Shown here: piece after piece, positions 1 to 8,903 of the stretch
Numbering within the stretch: the first letter of the stretch is position 1
Layout of the letters: each line of letters begins with the position of its first letter
NCBI GenBank assembly: GCA_019623805.1
Contig: CP053680.1
Span: 868,001 to 932,000 of the forward strand
DNA length: 64,000 bases
Source of the DNA: Gammaproteobacteria bacterium (ex Lamellibrachia satsuma)
GTDB taxonomy: Bacteria > Pseudomonadota > Gammaproteobacteria > Chromatiales > Chromatiaceae
Direction of reading: 5' to 3'
The notes under the pieces: generated by a model
The model's input: only the letters and a program-made list of their open reading frames with translations
What the model was told of the DNA's origin: nothing
The model's database searches: none
Position numbers and translations under genes: made by a program

Positions 1-413
1 TTGCACAACTGAAGGCAGCAGAAGAGCAGCTGGGAAAACCACAAGGTCTGTTGGCGGATACGGGTTACTTCAGTGAAGAGAATGTCAATCGTTGTGAAGC
101 ACAGGAGATCACCCCCTACCTCTCCGATAGCCGCGAACAGCACAACCTGCCGCTGGAAGAGCGGCTGAAACAGGTGCCGCCCTGCCCGGAAGATGCCGAT
201 ATGTTAACCCGAATGAGGCATCGACTCAGTACACCGGAAGGCAAGGCCGTGTATGCCACACGGAAATCGACAGTTGAGACCGTCTTCGGCATTATCAAAG
301 AAGTAATGGGATTTCGGCAATTTCACCTTCGAGGGAGTGATTCAGCGCAAGGTGAATGGAATCTGGTATGTACGGCATGGAACCTGAAGCGGATGCATGC
401 GCTGGCAGGCTGA
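1..413 (+). pseudogene. IS1182-type transposase, C-terminal part (cut by window edge)
   Basis: The reading frame is open from the first bases of the window, so the true start lies outside. The visible part ends in a block typical of IS1182-like DDE transposases: a lysine/arginine-rich 'RKSTVETVFGIIKEVMGF' segment followed by 'GEWNLVCTAWNLKRMH'. The conserved Glu of the DDE triad is probably the E of STVETVFG. The gene would move its own insertion sequence. Whether it is complete cannot be judged from this window. Family assignment rests on remembered motif similarity. Confidence 0.75.
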
Positions 414-780
414 GATATCGACAAGGATAGGTCAGTCTTTCATAATTCACTGCCCTACATAGGGCTTATATTCCTACAGAGGCAGCGATTATGGGAAAAA
501 CACGGTGGGCCGGAAAATATCCCTGGCTCAATGGATCAAACCCGACAGACTCCTAGACACAAAATCACAAACCCAATAACAGCCGCCGACCTCAATACTG
601 ATTGCTCCACCGGCTAAAAGCCGGATTGATCTGCCATTCAGCTGATTTTCAGCCCCTTCTCCCTCTGGATGAGGGCTGGGGTGAGGGGATTGGAACCAAC
701 TCAGACTCAACACAGTTGGTTTACGATCCTTTTTCAAATCCCGGGAAGCTCAAGTGATATTCATGTTAATCTCCTTAATA
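414..780. other. Intergenic stretch without a supported gene
   Basis: I see no convincing gene here. Short open frames lack family features. Around 652-702 there is an imperfect inverted repeat of the 'CCCTCTGGATGAGGGCTGGGGTGAGGG' type, a low-complexity motif often seen between genes in proteobacteria. It could be a transcript terminator or dispersed repeat, but nothing in the sequence decides this. Confidence 0.4.
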
Positions 781-792
781 GTGTATATGCAC
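781..792. promoter_or_regulatory. Second MarR-type palindrome downstream of marR gene
   Basis: GTGTATATGCAC is an 11/12 match to the perfect palindrome GTGTATATACAC in the promoter of the adjacent MarR gene (1289-1300). Both are followed by ATTT on the same side. It may be a second operator or a decayed copy. Functional assignment is inference. Confidence 0.4.
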
Positions 793-814
793 ATTTAAGG
801 GAAATAAAAGACAA

Positions 815-1282
815 TCAGGCAGATCGTGCCGCACGTACCACCGCAGTCAGATCATCAAGCAACCGATCCAGACGCGCATTGCCAAGTGCTTGCTCGACTC
901 TGCACTGCGCCTCTTGCCACAGAGGCAAAGCTTCATCCAACTGCTCTAAGCCCTTGTTCGTGAGACTGACTTCACGTGAACGCTTGTCATCTTTACCAGG
1001 TACTACCCGAAGCAAACCTTCTCTTTCAAGGGGCCTCAGATTGCGTGTCAATGTGGTGCGATCCATCACCAGCATCTCTGCCATTGAGGAAATTGTGACC
1101 GGACCAAAGGCCCGGGTTACCACCAAAAGAGTAAACTGGGTCGGTAAAATCCCGCTTGGTTTCAAAATCTCCTCATAGAGCTTTGTGACCGCTCTGGATG
1201 CCTTGCGCAGATTAAATACTGCACAGGTCTGTCCAATCAAACTACACTGCTCGAGATCACAAGTTGTATCGTATTTAGCCAT
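815..1282 (-). CDS. MarR-family transcriptional regulator
   Basis: This is a 155-residue winged helix-turn-helix repressor of the MarR family. The region '[49 protein letters not shown]' covers the recognition helix and the wing, with the usual D-x-R-S-R-E-V beta-hairpin. A start 18 bases upstream is open, but it would put the operator palindrome inside the gene. I prefer the ATG at 1282, which lies only 7 bases after a TATACA -10 box and so gives a near-leaderless mRNA. Two cysteines near the N terminus (positions 9 and 14) could act in redox or metal sensing, which is speculative. The controlled target is not evident, since the downstream neighbour is non-coding. Confidence 0.85.
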   Translation of the reverse strand: MAKYDTTCDLEQCSLIGQTCAVFNLRKASRAVTKLYEEILKPSGILPTQFTLLVVTRAFGPVTISSMAEMLVMDRTTLTRNLRPLEREGLLRVVPGKDDKRSREVSLTNKGLEQLDEALPLWQEAQCRVEQALGNARLDRLLDDLTAVVRAARSA

Positions 1283-1288
1283 ACTTAA

Positions 1289-1316
1289 GTGTATATACAC
1301 ATTTTATAGTTTGTCA
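1289..1316 (-). promoter_or_regulatory. marR promoter with overlapping operator
   Basis: On the minus strand TTGACA (1311-1316) is followed after 16 bases by TATACA. The -10 box sits inside the 12-bp perfect palindrome GTGTATATACAC (1289-1300). A repressor bound there would block RNA polymerase, consistent with autoregulation by the adjacent MarR protein. The start codon follows 7 bases after the -10 box. Confidence 0.6.
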
Positions 1317-1352
1317 AGACTGGAATTGCACTCCAGCCCTGATGAAACACGA

Positions 1353-1580
1353 CTGAAGACTGAAATGGATGGTTTTGAAGCGACAAAAGCGATTCGCAAT
1401 CTGGAATCCGCTGGTAGTCGCGTACCTGTCATCGCTTTAACCGCAGATGTGGAAAAAGGTACGCAGGAGCTATGCCATGCTGCAGGCATGGATGACTATC
1501 TGAGTAAACCCTATGAGCGGTTAACCCTGCAGGTTATGCTGGAGAAATGGCTGCTCCCAAAGCAAAAAAAAAGCGGTTGA
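1353..1580 (+). pseudogene. Response-regulator receiver domain fragment
   Basis: The translation contains '[15 protein letters not shown]', then '[44 protein letters not shown]'. This is the second half of a CheY-like receiver domain, including the conserved Thr (ALTAD) and Lys (SKP) but lacking the acidic pocket and phospho-Asp. Upstream residues are unrelated. It is probably the 3' stub of a hybrid kinase like the intact one at 8904-11423, left after a deletion. Confidence 0.75.
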
Positions 1581-1619
1581 CTACACTCCCCCTGCAGCAC
1601 AGGCAATCCCATCCCACCA

Positions 1620-4085
1620 TCAGCCCTTGCCATTCAGATTATCGATCAGCCATTCCAAAGGTTTCTGTTCCACGAGTTTGAAATGATTACTCATGCGTTC
1701 GAGGAAACCCAGGTGTTGCATAACGGACTGGAACTGACGCGGAGAAGATGCACGATTGCGAATATGTCGATAGGTGTCTGCAATCATCTCCTTCCTGTCG
1801 ACCAAGTCACCTTGTTTCAACGCGGCAAGCAAACTACAGTCGTTTTCGGCTATGGCATTCCAGAAATACTCGCCGCCCATATTGGACTCAGACACATGAG
1901 CCTGCTGCATGGCCTGAGCCAACAGGCTGTCAAAGTCCCCGTCTCCACCCAGATCTTTATCATTGCTCATCCCGGCCTTCACCAGTAGCCAGTGAGCGGT
2001 CAGCCAGTTGGTGAGTGGGTAGGAGTTAATCTTGCCCTGCTGACTGAGGCAAAGCTGGTAGGAGGCTTTATAGGCATCTGCCATCTCCGTCAAAGAGCGA
2101 CGGCACTCTTTATCCTTGTCCAGATAGACAATTGAACGATGCTTGGCGGCACTCCCTTTCAATGCAAGTCGTTCGACGGTCGTGCCAAATTTTGAGTTCA
2201 GTCCATCAATGCGCTTACCGGCACGATTCACCAAACGTTTCGCAACCACCAACTGACCATCATCGTGCAGTTTGACCGCTTCGCGTGCCTCAAAATTCGC
2301 CAATTGTTCAGCAGATTGAATTGTGGCGCTTGCCGGATCGGCTGAGATGGCCCGCTCATAAGCTTCTATCGCTTTGGAAAACTCTCCAAGCTGGCCCCAA
2401 GCCCGTCCCGCTGTTTCAACCAAGCTGGCATTTTCCTCCCATTTCGTTGGCACACTTTGCAGTAGGTCGGCCAGCTTCTGACTCCAGCTTCGAGCGTCTG
2501 AATCGGATGCCGTCTTGGCCCACTCGGCAATATTCTCGATTGCGCTCACATATTCCGCCAAAGAGACATAAGTTTGTTTGCTGCTGCGGCGCCGTCGTCC
2601 AGTCTCCGTTGTCAAGGCATAACCGGGATCGCCATAACACTGATAAGCCCCCCAAGTATTGAACCGATCATGCTTATGATAGGTTTCCATCCGTGCCTGT
2701 TTTACAGCATCACCGAAGCTGCTGCCTGAGAGAAAGGTTTTGTAGAAGGTCTCGGCAAAAGTCTGGGCCGCATCATCGTTAACTGCCCAACCAGCAGCAA
2801 TAACGGCCTTCACCCCTTGTCCTATCAACTGCGTGGACAGATTAGCCGCCAAACGATGGAAGGCTTGGTTTCCTTGTCGACCCTGAGTATCGGTACTCCC
2901 AAGATGGCAACAGTTAATGAAGACAAATGCCGGGGTGGAAGGCATCTGGCGTATCTCTATGGGTGTCAGAAAATGGTCTTTTCCAATCACCATCCCTGTT
3001 ATCGACTTAGGTTTGTCCTTGCCCTGTTTGCTTTCACAGATCGAATCATCTTCAGGTAATGGGTAGTCAACCACGCCATGGCCTGCCAGATGAAGGATCT
3101 CGTAATCATCCGTCATCAGCTCAGTGAGAATCTCAGTACCATTGGCACCGATCAATGCAGGTTTCACATCAAAGTCTGACTCGGACAGCAGACGTTCCAC
3201 AGCCCTCGCCTCTTTCTGAGCTGCGGGCAAGGCAACGAACTCCGAACCATCAAGCCGGGGATCGCCCACAACCAGGGCGCGGTGGTTGCTGCAGACGCTA
3301 CCAACATCACTCTCAAACGAGGCAAGCTGTCGAACCATGCCTACCTTGCTGGCCAGGGGTTCATCTCCGTCAAATCCCGCATATTCAAGCAGTTCCCAGG
3401 GGTAACGCGCTGAATGTTTATCCACCACCAAGACCATATCCTGATTATCCCGGACGTGAGTTTTGAATTCACGGGGCACGAGCAGTTCGAACAAAGTACG
3501 CCCTGCCCTGGAATTCGACCAGGTATTGCCGGTCAGTTCTTGCAGGTAGGGTTCGACCGACTGTTTCTGCAGGGGTTGTATGCTCATCTCCAACCGGGCT
3601 CGCCCCGCCAGGGAGGTATATTTCAGACCACCGTCTTCGGTACTCTCGATGCGCAGGCGCTGCCACCACGCAGGGTCTTCGTCATAATAGACGCGCCGCA
3701 ATCGACCATCGCCGGAAATAATCTCAGGTAGAGCAGTAATCCTGTTTCTAAACTCCGGACCTTTAACAATCTGGTGTAAGGCATGCAGGGCGCCAACGGC
3801 TACATCCTCATACAATTCGATAAACCGGACACTTTGAATCGTACGCTCAATATTGTTGGCAGGACCGGCAAGCAGTTGGTTGGCCTGCAACACCGCCCGC
3901 AGCATCGCAGTAACGGCATCTTCTGTAGACATACCACCGGCACCGGTACCGATCAGCAGTGCAGACAAGCCGATCTCTTCCGGCGGGGCATTGCTCTCTT
4001 CCTGAACGGTAAGTACATACCGCAATACTGCTTCACGGAACGTGTCGGTAAGACCGCTGCTGGTCAAGGTTCCCACCTCTCCCAA
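1620..4085 (-). CDS. CHAT-domain protease half of an IS-split giant protein
   Basis: This is the C-terminal half of a hydrolase-CHAT fusion whose N-terminal half lies at 5542-8565. Numbered from the TTG at 4085, the CHAT (caspase-like) domain covers roughly residues 220-520. The catalytic His is H336 in LHLAGHG and the Cys is in FINCCHLG (392/393). A C-terminal helical part contains a TPR-like unit (GRAWGQLGEFSKAIEAYERAISADP, about 565-590) and further alpha-helical repeats to residue 821. The frame stays open upstream of the TTG to the IS boundary at 4130. CHAT proteases are clan CD peptidases used in cell-death or signalling roles. Whether this half is translated alone is unknown. Confidence 0.85.
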   Translation of the reverse strand: MGEVGTLTSSGLTDTFREAVLRYVLTVQEESNAPPEEIGLSALLIGTGAGGMSTEDAVTAMLRAVLQANQLLAGPANNIERTIQSVRFIELYEDVAVGALHALHQIVKGPEFRNRITALPEIISGDGRLRRVYYDEDPAWWQRLRIESTEDGGLKYTSLAGRARLEMSIQPLQKQSVEPYLQELTGNTWSNSRAGRTLFELLVPREFKTHVRDNQDMVLVVDKHSARYPWELLEYAGFDGDEPLASKVGMVRQLASFESDVGSVCSNHRALVVGDPRLDGSEFVALPAAQKEARAVERLLSESDFDVKPALIGANGTEILTELMTDDYEILHLAGHGVVDYPLPEDDSICESKQGKDKPKSITGMVIGKDHFLTPIEIRQMPSTPAFVFINCCHLGSTDTQGRQGNQAFHRLAANLSTQLIGQGVKAVIAAGWAVNDDAAQTFAETFYKTFLSGSSFGDAVKQARMETYHKHDRFNTWGAYQCYGDPGYALTTETGRRRRSSKQTYVSLAEYVSAIENIAEWAKTASDSDARSWSQKLADLLQSVPTKWEENASLVETAGRAWGQLGEFSKAIEAYERAISADPASATIQSAEQLANFEAREAVKLHDDGQLVVAKRLVNRAGKRIDGLNSKFGTTVERLALKGSAAKHRSIVYLDKDKECRRSLTEMADAYKASYQLCLSQQGKINSYPLTNWLTAHWLLVKAGMSNDKDLGGDGDFDSLLAQAMQQAHVSESNMGGEYFWNAIAENDCSLLAALKQGDLVDRKEMIADTYRHIRNRASSPRQFQSVMQHLGFLERMSNHFKLVEQKPLEWLIDNLNGKG

Positions 4086-4130
4086 TCCTATAATGATGGC
4101 ACCTGGCAGTTCATCCTGGTGGTTTCTTAA

Positions 4131-5654
4131 TTCTACTTTGTCAGATTAGATCTATAAGTAACTCACTGAATAATATAAAATATATGCTGTGAATTTCTTG
4201 GCAATCATCGTAAGGAAGAGCATCAAATGACAAGCACCAAGGTCATTTGAATTACCTGATACGCGCATAAGTAGAATCGATCGCATAGCGGAGCGATTCC
4301 AACGTTTCCAGTACCGCTTTGAATCCCATTTTCGAAGCAAGACGAGGTCGGTGTTTCAACCGGTCACACACTATCTCAAAGGCCTGATGCAAGCGCAGAG
4401 AAAGAACATGGAACGCATGGAAGAGGTGGTTGCAGGCGCAGATGATCAGCGTCTCCAGCATATGCTCACCGAGTCCCCGTGGGATCATCGTGCGGTGTTA
4501 GACCAAGTGGCGCTGGAAGCCGATCAATGGCTGGGTGGAACCGCGGATACCTGTCTGTTGCTCGATGAGAGTGGCCTTGCCAAGAAGGGTAAACATTCAG
4601 TGGGGGTTAAACGCCAATGGAATGGCCGCCAGGGCAAGGTGGATAACTGCCAGGTTGGTGTATTCGCAGCACTGGGTAAAGGGCACTTGTCCACGCTGAT
4701 AGATGAACGTCTCTATCTACCCAAAGAGTGGGTATCGAACCCGGCTCGCTGTCGCAAGGCGGGTATCCCGGAAGTTGAACGGAAACATCAAAGCAAGTCA
4801 GAGTTGGCGCTGGAGATGGTGCGTCATCAGAGGACGCTTGGCCTGCGTTTTGCCTGGGTGGGTGCAGATGGGGGATACGGGAAGGATCCGGCTTTTCTGA
4901 GGGGTTTGGAGGCGATGGGTGAAACCTTTGTGGTGGACATCCACAAAGACCAACAGGTCTACCTGGAAGATCCACAGCCGTTCATACCGGAGAGCACGAC
5001 AACGCGCGGTCGTCGTCGAAGTCGTCTGCAAGCCCAGGCAGCCCGTCTGCGCGTTGACCAGTGGCTCAATGAGCAACGGGACAGCGAGTGGCAGCAAGTG
5101 GTATTACGGGATAGCAGCAAGGGCAAACTGCGCGTCGAGATCCTGCATCATCGGGTTTGGCTTTGGGATGGAAAAGAAGCCCAGGCACATCAATGGCACC
5201 TGATTGTACGACGAGAGGTCAATTCACCGGAGACGATTAAATACACCTTGTCGAATGCACCGGAAGAAACGCCATCCCATTGTCTTGCAAAGATGCAGGC
5301 GCAGCGGTTCTGGGTTGAGCGTTCGTTCCAGGATGGTAAGAGTGAATCAGGTCTTGCTGATTATCAGGCCCGTAAATGGAAATCCTGGCATCACCATATG
5401 GCCTTGGTCATGATGGCGATGTTATTCATGCTCGAAGAGCGAATTGTGCAAAAAGATGATCACCCCTTACTCAGTTGTTCAGACATCGAATCGCTATTGC
5501 GTGCCTTCCTGCCACGGCGAGATATTGAACGCGATGAAATACTACGGCAAATGACGAAACGGCATCGTAAACGACAAGCGGCTATCGACTCCCAATATCG
5601 AAAACAGACGCTGGAACAGTCGGTTGCCGGGTGATGGAATCTGACAAAGTAGAA
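4131..5654 (+). mobile_element. IS701-type insertion sequence, 1,524 bp
   Basis: The ends are 17-bp perfect inverted repeats (TTCTACTTTGTCAGATT at 4131-4147, and its complement ending at 5654). They are flanked by a TTAA target duplication (4127-4130 and 5655-5658), which fits the YTAR target of IS701-family elements. The element carries one transposase gene. It splits the hydrolase-CHAT gene: removal of the IS plus one TTAA copy rejoins the two halves in frame. Intact ends and duplication indicate a relatively recent insertion. Confidence 0.9.
4227..5634 (+). CDS. IS701-family transposase with a likely 5' frameshift
   Basis: The open frame from GTG 4351 gives 427 residues with the IS701/DDE signature 'LLLDESGLAKKGKHSVGVKRQWNG', then 'KVDNCQVGVF' and 'FAWVGADGGYG', and the late Glu in 'FWVERSFQDGKSESGLADYQ'. 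Convincing protein sequence continues in frame upstream ('FELPDTRISRIDRIAERFQRFQYRF' style) without a start. An ATG at 4227 with a good ribosome site (AGGAAGAG) lies in another frame, and one extra G near 4240 would explain this. The gene is therefore either frameshifted or starts late. Confidence 0.75.
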
Positions 5655-8565
5655 TTAAAAGCACCTCGTTGGTTTGTAATGGGCCGGGATAGAGATTTAG
5701 CAGCAGACGCTTTTTGAGCCGGTTTTCCAAACAGGCGTCCACTGCCGCCTCTGCGCTGACAATGCTGTCACCCTGATAGTGACCCACTGCCACCGGGCTG
5801 GTGGCGAAACGCAGGTTGCCATGCACCACCGAGACCTGTATTGGAAGTTGCACGGGTTTACGGGGAGCTGCCGCCGTTGAGCGTCCCAAAAATACCGCTG
5901 TAAGTAGATCTTCATCAGGATAGACGTCGATCTGGTCAGGCAGCATCTCACGCCGCGCTTCGATACCTCGCGCTGTCTGCGGACGAGTGGATAGCAGTTG
6001 TGTATTGCCCGCCTTCAGTATCTCCCGCATCCCGGCAAAGGCTGGTTCATGGTCAGGAATATCACCATGTACCGCATCCACAAACCAATGCTTGATACCT
6101 GCCGGAATGCCTGTGTTCCAGGGAACCTGGCCGTCTCCCTGGGAAGTGGAGAAAAAATGGATCTTGTTTTTTCCCTTCGGATTCTCGTCCACTTCCACTG
6201 CAACCGGCGTCTCATCCGCGCGCCCCGCAATGTAGAAAACCCTTTCCGGATCCAGCGGATGGCTATCCAACTTATCCCAGGTACTCTGAGCACTACGCAG
6301 GTCCGTTTTTCCGGGCCGCTTCCAGTCACCGCCCAACACCTTGCCGAATTGGTCCCACAGATTATCTGCCGGTATCTTTCCCTGATCATCCAAAGGCAGC
6401 AGCTCAAGCATGCCCCTGAACTGGCTTAGCACAGCCAGCAGTTGATTCTGATTATGCCGAAGATCCGCCAGTGCCAGCATTTTCACCGTACTGTCCTGGC
6501 GGGAGAAAATCCTGGGGATGGAGTAGGAACCTCTGTTCGGGGTACCCAACATCAGCACACGCGAACCGGTCCGCTCCCGCAAACGATCCCACAACTGAGG
6601 ATCCTGAGCGATCATTGCTCGGAAGACGATACCACCCATCGAGTGAGCCACAATATGTACCGGCTGATTGGTATTTCGCAGCCGCTCATCCACTGCTGCG
6701 GCCAGCAACAGTCCACTCTCCATTACGCTGCGGCGCCAATCATAAGGGAAGGGAATCACCTCGTGGGTATCCGCAAGAAAATCGATCAGGTCACCGTAGG
6801 CGAGGCCGACAACCTGCTGTGCACTGACGTCAGAAGCTTTGTATTCAAGTTTTGTGAATTTGCCCCGCAGCAGGTCGAATGGATCCACCCAGATCCGATT
6901 GTTGTCGACAGCGAGATGGCTGCCGGTCAATCCGGGAAGGAGAAACACAGTGGGGACTTCACCAGACACCCGTTCGGCAGACAGGGTACGAGCCACCGTC
7001 TTTTGCGTCTGCTTCCTCAACTGAAAACCGGTGGGAGGTGAGGCGGTTTCGGTCAGGGCAGACAACAAGCCGCGGCGTGTTCGATTATTGCTGAAATACT
7101 GGAAATGGTTGACATCCCTGCCCTGATCGAACAGCACCGGGATACGGGCCGTTCGCCGTGCTCCACCATCCATGGAAGGGGTATTCACCACCAGATCATG
7201 ATCACTCTCATAGAACTGGTCGAGGAAGAACATGGCAATTTTCTTAAAGATCCCCGTGGGATTGATATCTCCCTCTATCACTGCCAGTGAAGCATGAGTA
7301 CTTACCGGTGTGCTGTTGAGCAATCCGATGAGCGGTGAACCCGGCATCTGTGCCTCTAACCCAGGCAACTGTTCCGGGCGTGTACGCTCTTTCGCAACCG
7401 CCAACGTGAAGGTCTTGAGCAGGCCATATATGGGGCTGGCCTTCAACACCGGTATCTGACCGATGACATTGAGCACACCAGATAGATAGAGATCCAGCTT
7501 GCCGCTCGCCAGGGTAGTGCCACGCGCAGGACAGGCTACCCGCACGAACCTTTGTATCCTGGGCTGCTTCTCCATGAGCAGCGTATTGAGTTTTTGAAGC
7601 TGACGGCGATGGTGTGCGTAATCGTCTCTGAGTTCTTGCAGGATGCCGGCAAGACCGAAGAGGTTCTCCGCATCGAATAACGCAATCTCTTCACGGGTAA
7701 ATGGCTCACGCGATTCATCGAATTGAGCTCGGCATAGCAGCTCCCCTACCAACCCACCCCGGGAGTGGCTGACCAGATGCAGGGTTACATTTTCCGGCAA
7801 GGCTTCGAGCAATTCTATGGCATTATCGATGGGGCTTTCGCTGAGTGTGCGGTGTTCAAAGGCGAGAATATTTTCGCCATAGAAGCCTTTTAGCTGATCC
7901 CAGGTATCGTCAAAAGACATTTTCCAGAGATCGGAGAAGCCACCTCTGGTACTGGAGGCTGTGCCATGAATGAACAGCAGTATGGGAAGTGTATTATCAA
8001 TCTCTTCAGGTTTTACGGGTTGAAATCCTGAACGCTCATCCCCGCTGCTGTCCAGTTGATGAATCCTAAACAGGGCACCATCGCCCACCAGCTGATCTTC
8101 GATCAATTCTGCAACCTTTCTGGCGGTAAACTCAGCAGCCTTCCCGGTCACATGGTCGATAATCCTGCCTTTGACATCCAGCAGTTTGAATGCCTCGACC
8201 AGCAGCCCATCCTCACCACGGGAGTGCTGATTCGAGAACGTCAGTCGCCTGGGCAGCACCAACTGATCCGGTTTAGCACCGCGATGAGAGTCAGCCGTTA
8301 AAATCTCTTCCCGCAGCCTGCCCACCGAGGTAAATACCTGCAGGTTGTCCTCCAGGATCAGTTCGACCACGTCCTCATCCGTGGCCATCAACTCCACAGC
8401 GTTGCTTTCACCTGATCGATCCGGCGCCAGACTGACAGCCGAACCGTCACGCACCTCAACCTGAAGAATATCTGTCAGCTCTTCCGCCAGTTGCTCGTTC
8501 AGCTCCCAGGTCGAAATATCTCGTCCCTGGACCACAAAGGTGGTTTTATTTCGATTTGTTGGCAT
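5542..8565 (-). CDS. Double alpha/beta-hydrolase half of the IS-split giant protein
   Basis: The ATG at 8565 is preceded by AGAGGA. After an N-terminal region of about 190 residues comes a first alpha/beta-hydrolase (DUF7379/PGAP1-like): 'LLFIHGTAS' near 197-204, and nucleophile S268 in VSHSRGG. A second, lecithin:cholesterol acyltransferase-like hydrolase follows: 'FLLPGLTGSHL' near 541, and nucleophile S642 in AHSMGG. Native sequence ends after about 970 residues at 5655; the last 37 residues are read from the IS. The original protein continued into the CHAT half at 1620-4126, giving about 1,805 residues. No signal peptide is visible, so it was probably cytoplasmic. A lipase plus caspase-like combination suggests a cell-damaging or defence role, which is inference. 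Confidence 0.85.
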   Translation of the reverse strand: MPTNRNKTTFVVQGRDISTWELNEQLAEELTDILQVEVRDGSAVSLAPDRSGESNAVELMATDEDVVELILEDNLQVFTSVGRLREEILTADSHRGAKPDQLVLPRRLTFSNQHSRGEDGLLVEAFKLLDVKGRIIDHVTGKAAEFTARKVAELIEDQLVGDGALFRIHQLDSSGDERSGFQPVKPEEIDNTLPILLFIHGTASSTRGGFSDLWKMSFDDTWDQLKGFYGENILAFEHRTLSESPIDNAIELLEALPENVTLHLVSHSRGGLVGELLCRAQFDESREPFTREEIALFDAENLFGLAGILQELRDDYAHHRRQLQKLNTLLMEKQPRIQRFVRVACPARGTTLASGKLDLYLSGVLNVIGQIPVLKASPIYGLLKTFTLAVAKERTRPEQLPGLEAQMPGSPLIGLLNSTPVSTHASLAVIEGDINPTGIFKKIAMFFLDQFYESDHDLVVNTPSMDGGARRTARIPVLFDQGRDVNHFQYFSNNRTRRGLLSALTETASPPTGFQLRKQTQKTVARTLSAERVSGEVPTVFLLPGLTGSHLAVDNNRIWVDPFDLLRGKFTKLEYKASDVSAQQVVGLAYGDLIDFLADTHEVIPFPYDWRRSVMESGLLLAAAVDERLRNTNQPVHIVAHSMGGIVFRAMIAQDPQLWDRLRERTGSRVLMLGTPNRGSYSIPRIFSRQDSTVKMLALADLRHNQNQLLAVLSQFRGMLELLPLDDQGKIPADNLWDQFGKVLGGDWKRPGKTDLRSAQSTWDKLDSHPLDPERVFYIAGRADETPVAVEVDENPKGKNKIHFFSTSQGDGQVPWNTGIPAGIKHWFVDAVHGDIPDHEPAFAGMREILKAGNTQLLSTRPQTARGIEARREMLPDQIDVYPDEDLLTAVFLGRSTAAAPRKPVQLPIQVSVVHGNLRFATSPVAVGHYQGDSIVSAEAAVDACLENRLKKRLLLNLYPGPLQTNEVLLILLCQIPSPGNRLFQRLFSILGVDSRLSFTMPFRHLP

Positions 8566-8903
8566 CTTGCCGTCCTCTTCGGTGAAGCGTGCTGGGCTTG
8601 GTGGGAATGGCATCCACTACAGTGAAAGACCGGCCACTCTTTGCCATTAGGATGCCTGGTCAAAACCCCGGATGTCCGGCACACTTTGGAGACTTTCCTT
8701 CCCAGTTTAGCAGAGAGGCCGAAATTATCTGTGAAGCAAACGGCTTGCCTTCAGGGTATGTTAAGAAGCATTTGAGTAAGGTGTATACTTGATGTATCGC
8801 TGGCGTGAAAGGGGGAGAACGCCCTGTCAGAGAGACAGTGCTTCCCTGCCTGCACAAACTGGGTCACTACTCCTCGTAAATTTGGAAAACAGCTGCCGTA
8901 GAC
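8566..8903. other. Intergenic stretch between two divergent genes
   Basis: The hydrolase-CHAT gene and the sensor kinase diverge from here, so promoters for both should lie in it. I find no clear operator, riboswitch or RNA gene. A short hairpin (CTGTCAGAGAGACAG, 8824-8838) is the only visible structure. Confidence 0.4.

Noticed and set aside
669..1178. A plus-strand open frame of 169 codons over the MarR gene
   Set aside because: It lies antisense to a clear MarR gene, has no family features, and its composition reflects the opposite strand.
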